A stretch of 64,000 nt of DNA from Symsagittifera roscoffensis (taxonomy: Eukaryota; Xenacoelomorpha; Acoela; Convolutidae). This document shows, piece by piece, positions 24,331 through 35,858 of this stretch; the stretch's first letter is position 1, and every line of letters begins with the position of its first letter. The translations under genes were made by a program, and so were the position numbers. Below the pieces are notes generated by a model that was not told the DNA's origin, searched no databases, and worked only from the letters and a program-made list of their open reading frames with translations. The DNA is taken from assembly GCF_963678635.1 (NCBI RefSeq), contig NC_087071.1:5595624-5659623 (forward strand), given 5' to 3'.

Positions 24331-27300
24331 TTCGTCAATTGTATGAAGCTGAAAATTGAAAGAAAAATAATTTTGGCAACTGATTTTGTTTGATTGGCAA
24401 CTGTTTATCAGCAAAACTAAAAGTATCAGAATCATGATATTTGCTTTATATTGAAAAAAGTAATATTATTTTTCGGTTTAAAAAAAGTGGACTAGTATCA
24501 GAAAAAACCGTACGCGAAAAAAAAAGACTGTGATCAACTTCATACGTTCAGTTTGAAAAAACAACTGCGAGTTCGTTTTTTTTGCGACGCAATCAAAATT
24601 TATCATAAAGTCCACCTGAATTGTTCCACTGTTGAATCATTTGAGTGATTTGCTTGGATCTTTTAAATTCAGTTATTTACCAATTGGATGTTTTTTCATT
24701 GTTTGAATATCTTGTTTGAAAAGCGTTTGTTTGCGAATTAATTTTCCAGCTAGATTGTTCGCTTAGGAGATAAAATAGAGTAGGTGGATAAAAATTCGGT
24801 GAAATTTTTATTCAGCAAAATCATAAGGTGATAAAGCGCAATGCCTTTCAAAAATGTCAACTTAGTGTTGTTGTTTATTTATTTTTCTTAGTTTTATGGG
24901 GTGGGTCATGCTGACTTCAGTTTGAGTCGACTTTGATTTATTTCAAAATTCAATTTGAGTTTTTTATAAAACCATCGCTGAATAAAACAAAAATTGCGCT
25001 CTTGTATAACAAAAATGAATCATTTATCTTTATCATCGATCAAAAACAACTTTTTATTGAAGCAGTTTTTGAATCACTTCGAACAAAGTCAACGTCTTAA
25101 GAAAAAAGAAGAGTTGATTTAACAGTAGCATGTTTTCTTGATTTTCTATTTCTACTTATGTTTATACTTATATCTGCTTCTAACTCTATTTATATTTCTT
25201 TCAGTTTCTTCTAATTATAGAAAAAACATAAAACCAACTCGTCCAAGGCAAAAATCAATTTAATTTTGTGAAAATTCCTTAGAAGTTTAGATGATTATAT
25301 GTCATAAAACTTTTCATGGTTATATGTCCAAGCAAAGCTTTATCTCTTGTGATGCCTTTCTTTTTGTGGCCTATTCAAAATTTTTCAAACGGAAGTTCAA
25401 TTGAGCTTTTCAATCATTAAAATGGAATCGGCCCAGAAAAAAAAGAATAATTACTACTTTTTGATTTCGAATTTCGAAAAAAAATCGGCATGAGAAATAT
25501 AAGTTTTTGAGCTATCGAGGTCAAGAGTTATTTAACTACTCCGCTAAGCTTGGCCACCTTATTATAGAAAGCAGGAGTCAATCTAATTCTGGAAAAAAAT
25601 TCAAGATAGGGCTTCATCAAAATCACCATAGTTGAACTTCAAGGATTTTTATTATCTGCTAACGTTTTGTAAAATTAAAAACATGATCACGTGAATTTCT
25701 AAAAATTACTTGATGTCTACTTGAAGTCATTCCATTGCTAGAAACATAAAGTTGAGCGCTAATTTGAAAAAAAAAAATAAAAAAATATCTAGACCTTTTT
25801 GATAACATTCTTGATCAAAAACAATCCAATTCAATCCCATGCAAGCTCGTAAAAAAGTTGAAATCTCTGCTTGAAAAAAAAGAACTTTTCTGCAAAAAAA
25901 AACATGTTGAAAAAGTTTTTCTAGTTATCTTAAGTTTTAATTACCGAGGACTATGCGTATCATAAAACTACAGTTTCGCGAATCAGTTAAGTTTTAATAA
26001 ACTAACTAAAAACTTCTTGTTTTGGAATAAAAACTCCTACTATATTTGAAAGAATACTATACGAAAAAACCTCCAGCTAAATTTTTGCTAAGTTTTGCCA
26101 CCTTCTTTAAGCTGTTGGAAATGAAAACTCAAACTCAACAGTTTGTTTATTCGCGAAGACTTTAGGCAATCAAATTTTATTTTACACGCTAGGACTGAAT
26201 TTTGTTGTTTTTAAGTTCCTTTCCTTTGTTGACAACCGCTTAAAATTAAAAAGTCATCCTAATTTGTTCAACCGTCTGTGTAGTTTGCTTTTAACATTAA
26301 AAAAATTTTGAGACCATTTTCAATTGTTTTTATCAGTTCCTTCTTTGAAAAAAAATAATTGAACCCTTATTTTGAGCACTCAGTTGTCAGCTAACAAACA
26401 GCATGTCTATGTTAGGCTTTCAAATGAAATTTTAAAATCATTTAAAATAAAATGGTCAAAAACTGAAATTTTTTAACAAAGAACTAAAAGCAATTTGAAG
26501 CCCAACTTTCGATTATTGAAAGCCGAAATTGATATTCGAACTTATCTTTTACTTGCAAAGTATCACATCTGGAGTTAAAAAAAAGATGTGATCTTTTTTT
26601 ATTCATGAAATGTTGAACATAATTTTGAAAAATGAATTGAAGTTTCTTCTAACGTGACGAAAGCATAAGAAAAGTTACAGTCTAAACTACGGTCATATGT
26701 ATGTTCAATCCATTGCTTCTGTCTTTTTTTGTTTTTAACATTATCGAGAAAATCAAAATCACTTTAGAAATTTCTGTTACCGCCTTCAGTTGGTCATGGG
26801 GCTGTTTTTTAGGGCAAATGCAACATTAAACGAGCTTTTTTCGACAGATTTTTGTCCAAGAACTTGAAGCTCAAAATTCGATGAAAAAAATGAATAAGCA
26901 ATTTGTGTTATTGAAGTGTTTTTGTTCAAAGCATATAATAGATTAAAATTGATATTTTTTTCTCGAAATTGCGTTTCTCAAATATAACATACCGTAATAC
27001 TTTTCGTTCAGTTCAATAACTTTTTTCTCCAACATTGCTTCCCCTGAAAATATGAGATACTTTTTGCACCTTGTCCAGTAACAAATGAGTCCAAATTTGT
27101 GGAAGTCGTTTAGTCAAAAAACAATTTTAGCTTTCATTCCGAAGATTTTCTGCTGGAATTTTTTCGCATTTTTTCAAAAATCTACATGATGAAAATCTCG
27201 AGTAATTTCGCTTACGATAAATTAGATGACTAAATTTGAATTAAAACCTGCGTTTAAACAATCGTGTGTTTATAGTGGAATTCAGTCCAGATTATTTTTG

Positions 27301-28684
27301 GCGCTCTCGTGAAAAAAAAATAGTAAAAAAACTATCTTCTATAATCAAATTCAAACGTGCTTATAATCGGTGTGCGCTTGTTTAAATTGACAGTGATTGC
27401 AACCTATTCAATATTATGCTCTGATTTGCGATGAAACTATCTAAAAATTTAGGCCTTTTTTCATTGAAATTTACACACAAAAACAACAAAAACTGTTTTC
27501 AAACTATTGTACGTTTAAGCGTAGCAAACTAAATGATTGTAGCTTGAAAGTTCCAACAGCTTTTTAAGTGATCAGTGTTTGGTGACGAAAACTTTGATAA
27601 AGCTTAAATTTTTGACTGTCAACGCCCGAGTATCAAAGATTTCCCGAAGCATCTTTTTCCAAGTATATGTAACCGTATCTGTTTTGTATAGAAATCAGCC
27701 TACTGAATGAAAAAAGAATCGCAATTATATAAACGCCTCAGTTTCGTTTAGTGTCATATGCATTACGGAAACCCTTTTGATTTATCACTCAAAAAACCTG
27801 TATAAAGATTTCTGCTCGGTTTTTCTTAGTCTCGTCAAAAATCAACCTATTAACAGGTGATTTTCAACAATTTTTTCATTATAATCTAAAAAACCAGATA
27901 CCCCGGGATCAGTTTCATAACGATAAGTCATCTGTGATCATTTTAGCTAATTTATGATTGTTAAAATTTATGTGAGCATCTTGGAGTATTTATAAACTAT
28001 CAATGAGTTGGTTATTTTTATCGCGTAGCATGAACAACAAGTTTAGCGGGTTCAAATTTTTTTTCCAAAATGAATCAGGATATTTTTCCGACTATCGTGT
28101 TATTATATGAGAATCATAACTCAAGCTTTCTAACACTGCGCGAATATGTAAAATTAATTCTTCCATTGGTCGACAATTTTTTAAATTGGTCAGATTTTTA
28201 GTAAAAAATTAAAAAGATTAGGTCTGGCGTGTGTTAGAATTACAATATGTGAAAAATTTCTCCTTAAAAAACATCATGTGTTCCCTCACAAACCATAAAA
28301 CACTCACAGTTGACGTGTACTGGTTTTTTTTTAAATAGTTTTTGATGATGTACTTATAACTCACCTGAATGATTCATGTGTTGCCTAAATTCTGTGATCT
28401 AATTCTCAATTCTTCGAAAACGGCAGCGAAATAAACTTAAACTGAAATCATGATGGGTTTTAATGTGTGTTGTTATCAGAAAATTAACCTAAGTTTTGTT
28501 TTTTCATGTAAATCTATTGAAGTTTAAAGGAAAATGGCAATCATTTTAGTATAGGTTTATTATGTTTTAATTTAAAAACAATTTTTCATTATAGCAAATC
28601 AAAAAATCAGTATCATTTATTGAATTTCAAAGTCACATTCTGCGTCAATATTTGGTTTTTGAGATTTATCATAATTTTTAACAC
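24331..28684. other. Long AT-rich interval with no gene identified
   Basis: No long frame and no exon pair with compatible phases. On the minus strand, GATTTCAG at about 28440 and CATTCAG|GTGAGT at 28368 could bound a small exon ending in ATGAATCATTCAG, but nothing to join it to was found. The downstream exons expected for the exon at 28685-28873 should be here and were not seen. Confidence 0.4.
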
Positions 28685-28873
28685 CTGTATGCTTTGCAAC
28701 TTTGAACAGTGTAAGTTTTTGATTGATTCATTTCGAGCATCGACGAAATGGCAAAAGAAAGGTTGTAGGGCATCATCGAACATCCAAAACACTTTTTTCG
28801 CGAAGTCGGAAAACGACAAGTAAACACAGATAAGACCATTGTATGCTTCCAAATTGGATAAAAACAAAATCAT
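28685..28873 (-). CDS. Exon of a probable paralogue of the secreted Cys-rich gene
   Basis: Minus-strand frame ending in phase 0 at the donor CATACAG|GTGTTA. The 3' half reads FFCHFVDARNESIKNLHC, then SKLQSIQ at the exon end. This parallels the exon at 35719-35858, which has LSHG..HC..HC and ends ATNIQ at the same phase, and both have a hydrophobic start (LICVYLS here, VVCVFLS there). The 5' boundary is uncertain: the frame opens at an ATG at 28873, but an acceptor at about 28851 (TTTGGAAG) is also possible. The next exon was not found. Confidence 0.4.
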
Positions 28874-28886
28874 CCAACTTGTTTTT

Positions 28887-28892
28887 TTTATT
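28887..28892 (-). promoter_or_regulatory. AATAAA polyadenylation signal, minus strand
   Basis: AATAAA about 210 nt downstream of the stop codon at 29102, so it could end the Cys-rich gene transcript. Confidence 0.35.
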
Positions 28893-29101
28893 GGATGGAT
28901 CTACTCGGTGATGGATGTTCGAAGAAATACGAAGTACAGCGCCAGTTAATTGATCAGAAACAACTCTACCTTGTACAGAGAATTTTTTTTATCTCAGTTG
29001 ATTCTTGCAAAAACATCCTTTACTGGGTTAATTTTTTAAAACATCTAATAAATCTTTTAAACCTGAAAAAAGTAGCACTCGAATTTTTTTATGAGAAGTT
29101 T

Positions 29102-29272
29102 TCAATCAACGAAATGTTTCAGGATGATTTTTCCAAGAAGAAAGCAAAATATCATGAATAAATTTTGGGGGGTGAAATTAGATGAAAAGCAATATCCTTC
29201 ATCTATGCACCTCTGGTGGTCATTGTGTTCCAGCATGCATTTCGAGCAGAATGGGTAGTAACCGTCATAAAT
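29102..29272 (-). CDS. Secreted Cys-rich protein, last exon
   Basis: Acceptor GTTTTTCAG, phase 0 start, 56 codons and TGA. The peptide has the motif FCSKC-x9-CIDEGYC, which matches the Cys spacing in the exon at 31855-32046 (CPVCC-x9-CIDRFC). So each exon carries one copy of a small four-Cys module, and both have symmetrical phase 0. A glycosylation site (NFT) follows, then a hydrophobic C-terminal stretch (LFMIFCFLLGKIILK) that might be a membrane anchor. No donor is seen before the stop. Confidence 0.55.
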   Translation of the reverse strand: MYDGYYPFCSKCMLEHNDHQRCIDEGYCFSSNFTPQNLFMIFCFLLGKIILKHFVD

Positions 29273-29430
29273 CTGAAAAACAAATTCCAACAAAACTGTG
29301 ATTTACCATTTATTCACCGCTGATTCTTATTTTTTTTCGGGATTTATAAGATTAGAAAGGTCATTTTGCCACCCAGTCAAAGATTGATCTGTCTAATCTG
29401 TTGTCTTTTCCAGTTCATGTTTTGTATGAA

Positions 29431-29500
29431 CATTAAGAGGCCAAACTGTGCCCTGGATAGGCGCTCAGTTTCGTATTTGTACGTCTCTGGAATCCAGAGA
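29431..29500. repeat. MITE-type terminal fragment
   Basis: CATTAAGAGGCCAAACTGTGC followed by CCTGGATAGGCGCTCAGTTT and CTCTGGAATCCAGAG: the end structure of the same family as 7291-7491. The other end was not found. Confidence 0.6.
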
Positions 29501-31604
29501 CAAGTTTTTAAACTTTAGAAAAGATTGAAAAAGAAACAAAATAAAAAACATTTTAAACAAGATCAAAGAAAGTGCCCTACCGGAATGCGCCAATATTTCA
29601 CTATATATAATTTCTCTACTTTTATTAAAACGCGTAGATTGATCTCGTAATGATAACACAATCGTTTGTGCGTTCAAACATTTTGTACATAATTGGTGCA
29701 TTCAGATTTACTTATAGAGTCAAAAATCGACTTAAACGAAAACAAAGAGCGGTACCTAAAAATCTCCTGGCATATTTAAAAAGAGTTCTGCATCCTTGAA
29801 AATAATGTGTGATGGTTACACGAATTTGATAGAAAAGGGTATGTTCAAACATCCAAACACTTATGTTTTCTTTTAAAAAATCTGCAATTATTTATTAATT
29901 TCATAAATGTTTTTCAGATCTTAATTTTTTTTTCAGATCTTTGGGAACATTTTGGAAGATTAGGGATTGGAATTTGGATCCGAAAAAAAATGCAGAACTG
30001 AAACAATATGAAAAACTAAAAATCAGGTCTGAATTTGAATCTGAGGAAACCTTTTCAAAATTATCAGATATGCATTTTGGGTGTGCAACTAAAGCTGAAT
30101 TTTTGTTGTTTTTGCAATATTCAATTTTTCAAAATTATCTACGGGCGGGCAAAAAAACTTCGAATAAATAGAAAAATCCCTTTGGCAGTCTTAACTTTCT
30201 TTTACGACTGCTTTGGAAAGTTTTCAAATTTTTCTAGATCCCCTATCAATTTTGCGCATTTCATGCGCTACTAATGCAGTTTCAGGTGTTCTTCTCATGT
30301 AAATTAAACATACGTCAGAAGAGTTTTGTTAAGTACCTGCATGTGGATAGCAGAAGGTACAAATTACAGAATTAGCTAAAATAGCAAAAAATAGTCCGAA
30401 TGTTTCAGAATGTCAAGAAGATGATCTACGAAAATTTCTGCTAACTATTTCTAGGTATCTGTGAACGTTCTTTAACTACGAAAATTGGATATAAAATCAG
30501 CAGTGAGCCTATTAGAGAAAACTAAAACCCCTGAAAAATAGTGATCCGTTCACTCTGACTGCTTTATACGCTTAAGCATATTTCAAAGGCGCCAGTAATT
30601 ATGATGAAAAATATTTGCAAGCTAATTACTGTCAGTCAGTTTTGAACATCAGGCCGATTATGGTCTTGACTGACTGTCATTGAATTCATTTTAAAGCTAA
30701 AAACCTTTGAATAAGAACATGTTTTAATTTTTTTCCATATTTGTTAGGAATTTAACCCTACTAAATTTTTTTAGGATGTTTAAGAGGGATCGTTTGATAT
30801 CAATTTCTCATCAAACATTTTTAATCCTCAGCTTAATTTTTAATTAGTAAGAACAAATAAAGTTATTATTTTTGGGATGAAACTTTAGTACCAAATTTTG
30901 CAACATAAGCTTCATCCCGAGTGGACTTCACATTGAAAATGAGCGATAAAAAAGTGAAAAAAAAAAACAGCGAAACCATTGATGAACTATCGGTGCTCAT
31001 TGCCACAACAGCAAATTTTTTTGATAGAAGACCACTAATGTGGCTGTTTTTCAGAGACCAAACTATGATTAGAAACCTACCAGAATGAGCAAAAATTGTG
31101 AATTACCCAGGTTCAATCCTGCAACCAACCAATTAGCCGGCTAGTATGCAACGTCTGCGCCACGAATCCTTTTTACGTGCAAGGTCAGGGTTTATTATCT
31201 CACACTCTCATTTAAAAGCTAATTCTATAAGGAATCTTCTACGCTGACTTTCTATGGATTTTCTACGGAATCATTATTGAAAACTACGGACTTTCTACAA
31301 AAGCATTAATGAAATAGCTCTAAAATAACGCAGAATTAGCCATGCGAAATACTGTGAATTGAACACGAAACTGCGCCCTGGAAAATAGCTATCACTGATG
31401 TACTCCGGAAAAAACGACAATTATTGGTCCTACGGTTGTTCGTTACCTCAGAAAGAAAACTTTTGCTGTTAATGAAAAAAAAAACAATATTCAGGGTTTT
31501 TAAAGATTTTATTTAATTAACAATCTAAATTTAAGCCTGATAGAAGACCAGTAGATCGTATGGGCCGACTTTAAACGCCTCTCAAACAAAAAATTTTCGC
31601 AATA
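29501..31604. other. Proposed intron of the Cys-rich gene
   Basis: No confident exon. A short minus-strand segment at about 30345-30385 ends CATGCAG|GTACTT and could encode ICTFCYPH, but its phase does not fit the neighbours. TGACAGTCAGTC-type inverted repeats lie at about 30630-30680. A tRNA-like patch with a B-box-like GGTTCAATCC is at 31108-31117. Confidence 0.4.
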
Positions 31605-31798
31605 CTTGGCCAAATTGTGTAACTGTGTGTTACGTCAATTGTAATCGGATTCCGCAACAAGGACGTCCGCCTTTGTTGTTTTGTTTTCTGTAATCATTCC
31701 GACTAAATTTCACCATGTTTATAGACTTATCTCTGAAATCCAGCAACATACAGACACCAAATTAAGTGTGCGCATATCTTCTGCTTTGGTGCCTAACC
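31605..31798. repeat. Degenerate MITE-type copy
   Basis: Starts CTTGGCCAAATTGTG, contains GTAATCGGATTCCGCAAC and TCTGAAATCCAGCAACATACAG, and ends with a degraded TGTGCGC...GGTGCC terminus. About 195 bp, close to the 201-bp intact copy. Confidence 0.55.
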
Positions 31799-31854
31799 TC
31801 TGCTATTTAAGTTTGGCTTTGTAAGTTTTTTTTTCAAGACTGAAAAATTTCTAC

Positions 31855-32046
31855 CTGCCCGTGAGGAGGCTCTGCAGCAGGCTGAGGATTCGAATCAACA
31901 GGACCAGGGGCAGGTGCATAGTAATAATAGTAGTAAGTATTATAAGTCCGTCTTCTTCTGGCAGAGTCTTCTCTTCTGATGCAGAATCGATCGATACATG
32001 TTTTAAACTCAGAGACCGAGTCAGAACAGCAAACCGGACAATTTTT
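31855..32046 (-). CDS. Secreted Cys-rich protein, third exon
   Basis: Acceptor CTTCTTTTACAG and donor CAG|GTAGAA enclose 64 codons in phase 0 at both ends. The peptide begins KNCPVCCSDSVSEFKTCIDR with Cys spacing C-x2-CC-x9-C-x4-C, then an Arg-rich step (SARRRRTYN), a run of six Tyr and a Pro/Ala-rich tail (APAPGPVDSNPQPAAEPP). Codon use is balanced and GC-rich against its flanks. I do not recognise the family; the layout suggests an extracellular structural or defence-type protein. The RRRR step could be a processing site. Confidence 0.65.
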
Positions 32047-32375
32047 CTGTAAAAGAAGTCAGTTTTGTTCCGATTAAAAAATTAGGAACAAACCAGTGGT
32101 CGTAGGTACTTCGATTTAAAAAAAAACACTTCAATGTCGCAAAAACTCTCATCAAGTTTTACATGGTGAACAAAAAAAAACAGTTGAAAAACAGTACAAC
32201 AAATAAAGTAAAGTTTCAATGAAATTATCGCAGCGTTGAAATGTTTTTTTTTATATATTGAAATTTAAATATGACGGTTGCCATGATAGCAGGAGTAGCT
32301 TGCGCACCACCAACGCTCGGGGGGAGGGGGGGGGTTGACCAGGGCGCGGAAAAGAGCAGGAGCAGGAGCAAAATA

Positions 32376-32433
32376 TTCTAGATTGTTCTAGAATGTTCCA
32401 AATAGTCCTTAGATGTTCTAGATTCTTCTGGAA
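32376..32433. promoter_or_regulatory. Heat shock element array, left arm
   Basis: In strict 5-bp phase the units read TTC(32376), GAT(32381), TTC(32386), GAA(32391), TTC(32396), then after a gap of 20 in the same phase TTC(32416), GAT(32421), TTC(32426), GAA(32431). TTCnnGAAnnTTC at 32386-32398 is a perfect HSF1 trimer site. Binding is inferred from the consensus. Confidence 0.7.
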
Positions 32434-32706
32434 TATCTTTACTATATAACAATATTAATAGCACTATAATTTTAGTATAATTAATTAAAATTTACTTACT
32501 ATCCTTGAACTTTTAAGCTCTTTGTCAGCGTTTAAATTAAGGTTGTTCCAGGATTTCCTACACAAACTAAATCGATAACTATTTTTCAGATTTTTTTAAC
32601 GATAATTAGCATTTCTTCAAGTTGAAATTTCTTCCTCAATCAATAGGGCTTAATTGAATATTGGGAAGGCGAGAGTGAACAGAACAGTGCTCAGGTATAT
32701 ATGTAT

Positions 32707-32769
32707 GAAAATTCCAGAACAATCTAGAACATATAATGGATATTTGGAACATTCTAGAACAACCTAGAA
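32707..32769. promoter_or_regulatory. Heat shock element array, right arm
   Basis: GAA(32707), TTC(32712), GAA(32717), ATC(32722), GAA(32727), and in phase GAA(32747), TTC(32752), GAA(32757), ACC(32762), GAA(32767). Two perfect three-unit HSF sites, in the opposite arm of the fold-back element. Confidence 0.7.
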
Positions 32770-32870
32770 TATTTTGCTCTTGCTCTTTTCGGCACCCTGC
32801 TGACCCCTCTCCCCCTCGAGCGTTGGTGTTGTGCAAGCTACTACTACTCACAATCAATTTGGTAACGGTG

Positions 32871-33845
32871 TTATAAAACTTAAATTTTTTCTCAAACCAA
32901 AATCAGAGATCTCAAATTTGCATATATAAAGATATATAAATCTTTTGTCGCAAAGAAAGATCTTACCAAGTTTCTATCAAAGTTCTGACTCAGTGAACCA
33001 GAGGGGTTCTAGCATTCTCACGAGGGGGATGAGGATTTTCATCCGCTCATCCCCCCCCCCCCCCCTAAATGCACTGTTGAAGTAAACACCAATACAATTT
33101 TCTACTTGTACCCATTGTTTGTACTGAGAAGAAAAACGCAATTATGAGGAAAAAACGTTGCATTGAGAAGGAAAAGTCTGAATATGAGAATTAAAATACC
33201 GTTTTTAAAAAAATAAATGAACAAAAAAGGTAGAAAATCAGATGTGATGGTTCCCATGGTTCAATTCTATGTGCTTTTTGCTTTTCCGTTTTCAAAAAGT
33301 TCCGATATATAGTATCAAGGTTCATGTAGAAGATGCTATAAAAGTATACTCGGATATATAGTTTTTTTACTCGAACAGAAAACATAGAACTGATTTATTA
33401 CAAATATAGTTTAAAAATGATAACAGTAGTTTTTAAGTCGGTTCTGATCCTTTTTTGTCAACTTTTTCTAAATTTCAAGTCCAATTTTTCTATGGATTTG
33501 AGTAACAATAAAATTGATTCGAACAGATTTTTAACCACGTTTTCGGACACTCACTTTATACAATTTACATTCAGATATTCTAGACTATTAAAATAAGAGA
33601 AATAATAATAAAAAAATTTTTATATGCGCAATTTTCAATTGAGCTATCTATCGTTTCGACGTTTGGCCTAAGCCAAAATCTTAATTTATCTGCAACAGAA
33701 ACATTTTTTTAATGTTTCTAATCATATAGTTTTTACCTAACAATATTGAGCTTAGAACTTTGATAATAAAATTGTTTTTTTTTTAAATTTTTGCATAATT
33801 GTACATCTCATTACCGCGGACAACCTTAAATTTGCCCAACTAGAA
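32871..33845. other. AT-rich DNA with a G/C hairpin
   Basis: No gene assigned. At 33026-33055 GGGGGATGAG and CTCATCCCCC form an inverted repeat next to a run of about 15 C. A minus-strand donor AACTTG|GTAAGA lies at 32967, preceded by 14 open codons in phase 0, which would fit an extra exon of the Cys-rich gene, but the acceptor is poor. Confidence 0.4.
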
Positions 33846-34109
33846 ATGGAAACCCATAAACCTAAATGTGTGCGGTACAAAACTTTTCTCGAACGACTCT
33901 TGTTCTCTGTAGCTCTTCTTGTGGTTTTCTTTTTTTATATAATTCTATTTCTAAGGTTAGAAATCCCTTCAAAGCATTTTATATATCGATTTTGGTATCT
34001 AAATGGGCCACCGTATGTTAATTTTTTCGAACATATTATCTGTATAAAAATTGATTTATATCAATTCAAACTCAGGTTTTCAGTGCAGTATAGAGCTATA
34101 ATTAGCTGA
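33846..34109 (+). CDS. Possible type II membrane protein start
   Basis: ATG followed by 87 codons: a short basic cytosolic part (METHKPKCVRYKTFLERLL), one strong membrane segment (FSVALLVVFFFYIILFL) and a soluble part. The first about 40 codons have balanced codon use; a possible donor (CTAAG|GTTAGA) follows the membrane segment at about 33956. The topology is that of Golgi glycosyltransferases, but no catalytic domain is visible. It lies opposite to an intron of the Cys-rich gene. The downstream part may be read-through into an intron. Confidence 0.35.
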   Translation: METHKPKCVRYKTFLERLLFSVALLVVFFFYIILFLRLEIPSKHFIYRFWYLNGPPYVNFFEHIICIKIDLYQFKLRFSVQYRAIIS

Positions 34110-35718
34110 AATAAACGCAAGCTTTTGTCAAACATTAAGAGATATTATCAGATAGATGTTTTGAAGTTAACTAAGCTAGCTCTCAAGTTGATGTTTTTTT
34201 TTTCATATACAACTTCCAAGATAAAATTAGATATTGTTAACTTTGTAAAAAAAACCATAGCTTTGCTATGTAAAAGATACAAAATTTTTAAAAACCATAC
34301 AGACAACCATTTAGTCAATATGGAATACTTGATGAGGCTCAGATTTCTGTAGTAACAACGATTTGTTTTGGATTTAAAATAACCCAAGAGAATAATTGAA
34401 ACTAGAGACTTGAACAGGCAAGGTTTTTTTTGCTTCACTAGTTTCATACACTGAAAAAATTCCAAAATTTTTAAGCAAAAATCATCAATCCAATTATACA
34501 CAATTACTGAAAAAATTACTTTCGCATGCAAGATAAAAATTTTTTTTAGCAAATTGCTGAAATTAAACTGAAAGAGCTCAACTCTCTATTTTTTTGTTCT
34601 ACATATCTTATGCGCTATTTTTTCAGCAAATGGACAAAAGTTTGACGAAGTGTACATTTGTTTGACTTAGTTGTCGGTACATCCAGAAAGAAAAATTTTG
34701 GCGAGAAAAATGTGTTGAAAGAAAATTGGCGGAACATAAAATTTTTGAACTCCATAGGTGAAAAAAGAAATTTTGAAATTCAACTAGTTTAAGGTTAATT
34801 AATTCATTATAAAGTAATCACATCCAGAAAAAGCAGAAGCATTATGCGTTTTTTTTCTGATGGAATATCAAAAGGTCCAACTTTCATACCAGAGGTCGAT
34901 TTCTCTTTCGTGACTTTGACAATAGATTGCACTTCAAAATAAATCAAAAGTCAAACCGCTTAAATTCAATAATGAGTGAACATTTTAAAGGAATTTTCCC
35001 TGAAAAAAAAAACAAGCAAAATCATCAAACCTTTCATAATTAAAAATCATATCGTTCCTTAACACTATAGAAAAAAAAAGATTCAGCTTACATCCATTTA
35101 CACTTTAGGTAGAAAAGGTCGCAGATTATGTTAAATTAAAAGATTTTTATGTTAAAAAGCTCAAATAACCAAAATTATATTGAACTTTTGCTTGTGTTCT
35201 TTTAAAACCAGATTTGTTTTTGCTAGTAAAGTTTTCAACCACTCAGATTATTTTGTTCAAAATTTCAAACTAAGACCGGGAGCAGTTTTCGGTCTCAGAA
35301 AAGAAAATATCCAAATTAGTTACGATTTAGGTTACGATTTAGGTTTTTGAAAGCTGAAAACTTTATCTATTTTATCTGAAGAGTTTATCTAATTCCCACT
35401 TTATCTCTCGTTACTTGACTGAACATCTTGGCTGAAAATCAAACCGATTGAATCTCCAAATCCGATCAAATTTAGGTGTTTTCTTAACCTCTCATTGTGT
35501 ATCAAACATTTGAAAGCTTTTGTTTTGTTTTCGTCCCGCAAAAAATAATGAAATGCCATTTCAAAGTGGCATTGTGGCTGAATAATTGGTAATGAACGCA
35601 GATGGAAAAGAAACTGTACTAAAATACAAACAGCGAAGCTGATTTGCAGTTTTTTGGATTTTTACGCAAAAATATTGGTTACTCAAATTACAAAAGTTTC
35701 GATTTGTAATGAGCTTGC
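34110..35718. other. Proposed intron, no recognised content
   Basis: AT-rich, with short chance frames on both strands. No repeat of the families described here was seen. Confidence 0.4.
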
Positions 35719-35858
35719 CTGTATATTGGTTGCAGATTGGCCCTTACAATGCTGGCTGACTAGGTATAAGTCGACGTCTTCGCATTCTGATTTAGTGAGT
35801 CTACCACAATGAGTAGCGATGACAACACTGATTCCGTGAGACAGAAAGACACATACAA
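35719..35858 (-). CDS. Secreted Cys-rich protein, second exon
   Basis: Acceptor CTTGCTTTCAG, 140 nt, and a GC-type donor ACAG|GCAAGC. It enters in phase 1, exactly as the start exon at 36859-36877 leaves. The exon completes the signal peptide (VVCVFLSHGISVVIA) and then encodes THCGRLTKSECEDVDLYLVS, QHCKGQSATNIQ with three Cys. It ends in phase 0, which fits the exon at 31855-32046. The GC-AG intron is the only one of that type here. Confidence 0.6.

Larger units (their letters stand above)
32274..32870. mobile_element. Fold-back element with about 170-bp inverted arms
   Basis: Left arm 32274-32441 and right arm 32700-32870 are inverted copies (for example AGTAGCTTGC, ACCAACGCTCG, GAAAAGAGCA and TTGTTCTAGAATGTTCC in both, by reverse complement), separated by about 260 bp of unrelated sequence. 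Outer ends are ACGGTT and its inverse. There is no transposase. Each arm carries heat-shock-element-type repeats. A non-autonomous inverted-repeat transposon is most likely. Confidence 0.75.

Noticed and set aside
31100-31170. tRNA-like patch with GGTTCAATCC and TGGCGCAGAC
   Set aside because: The two boxes are on opposite strands and no acceptor stem forms, so no tRNA gene can be supported.
31440-31490. 19-nt micro-exon with good acceptor and donor on the minus strand
   Set aside because: It would shift the frame of the Cys-rich gene, whose flanking exons already join in phase.
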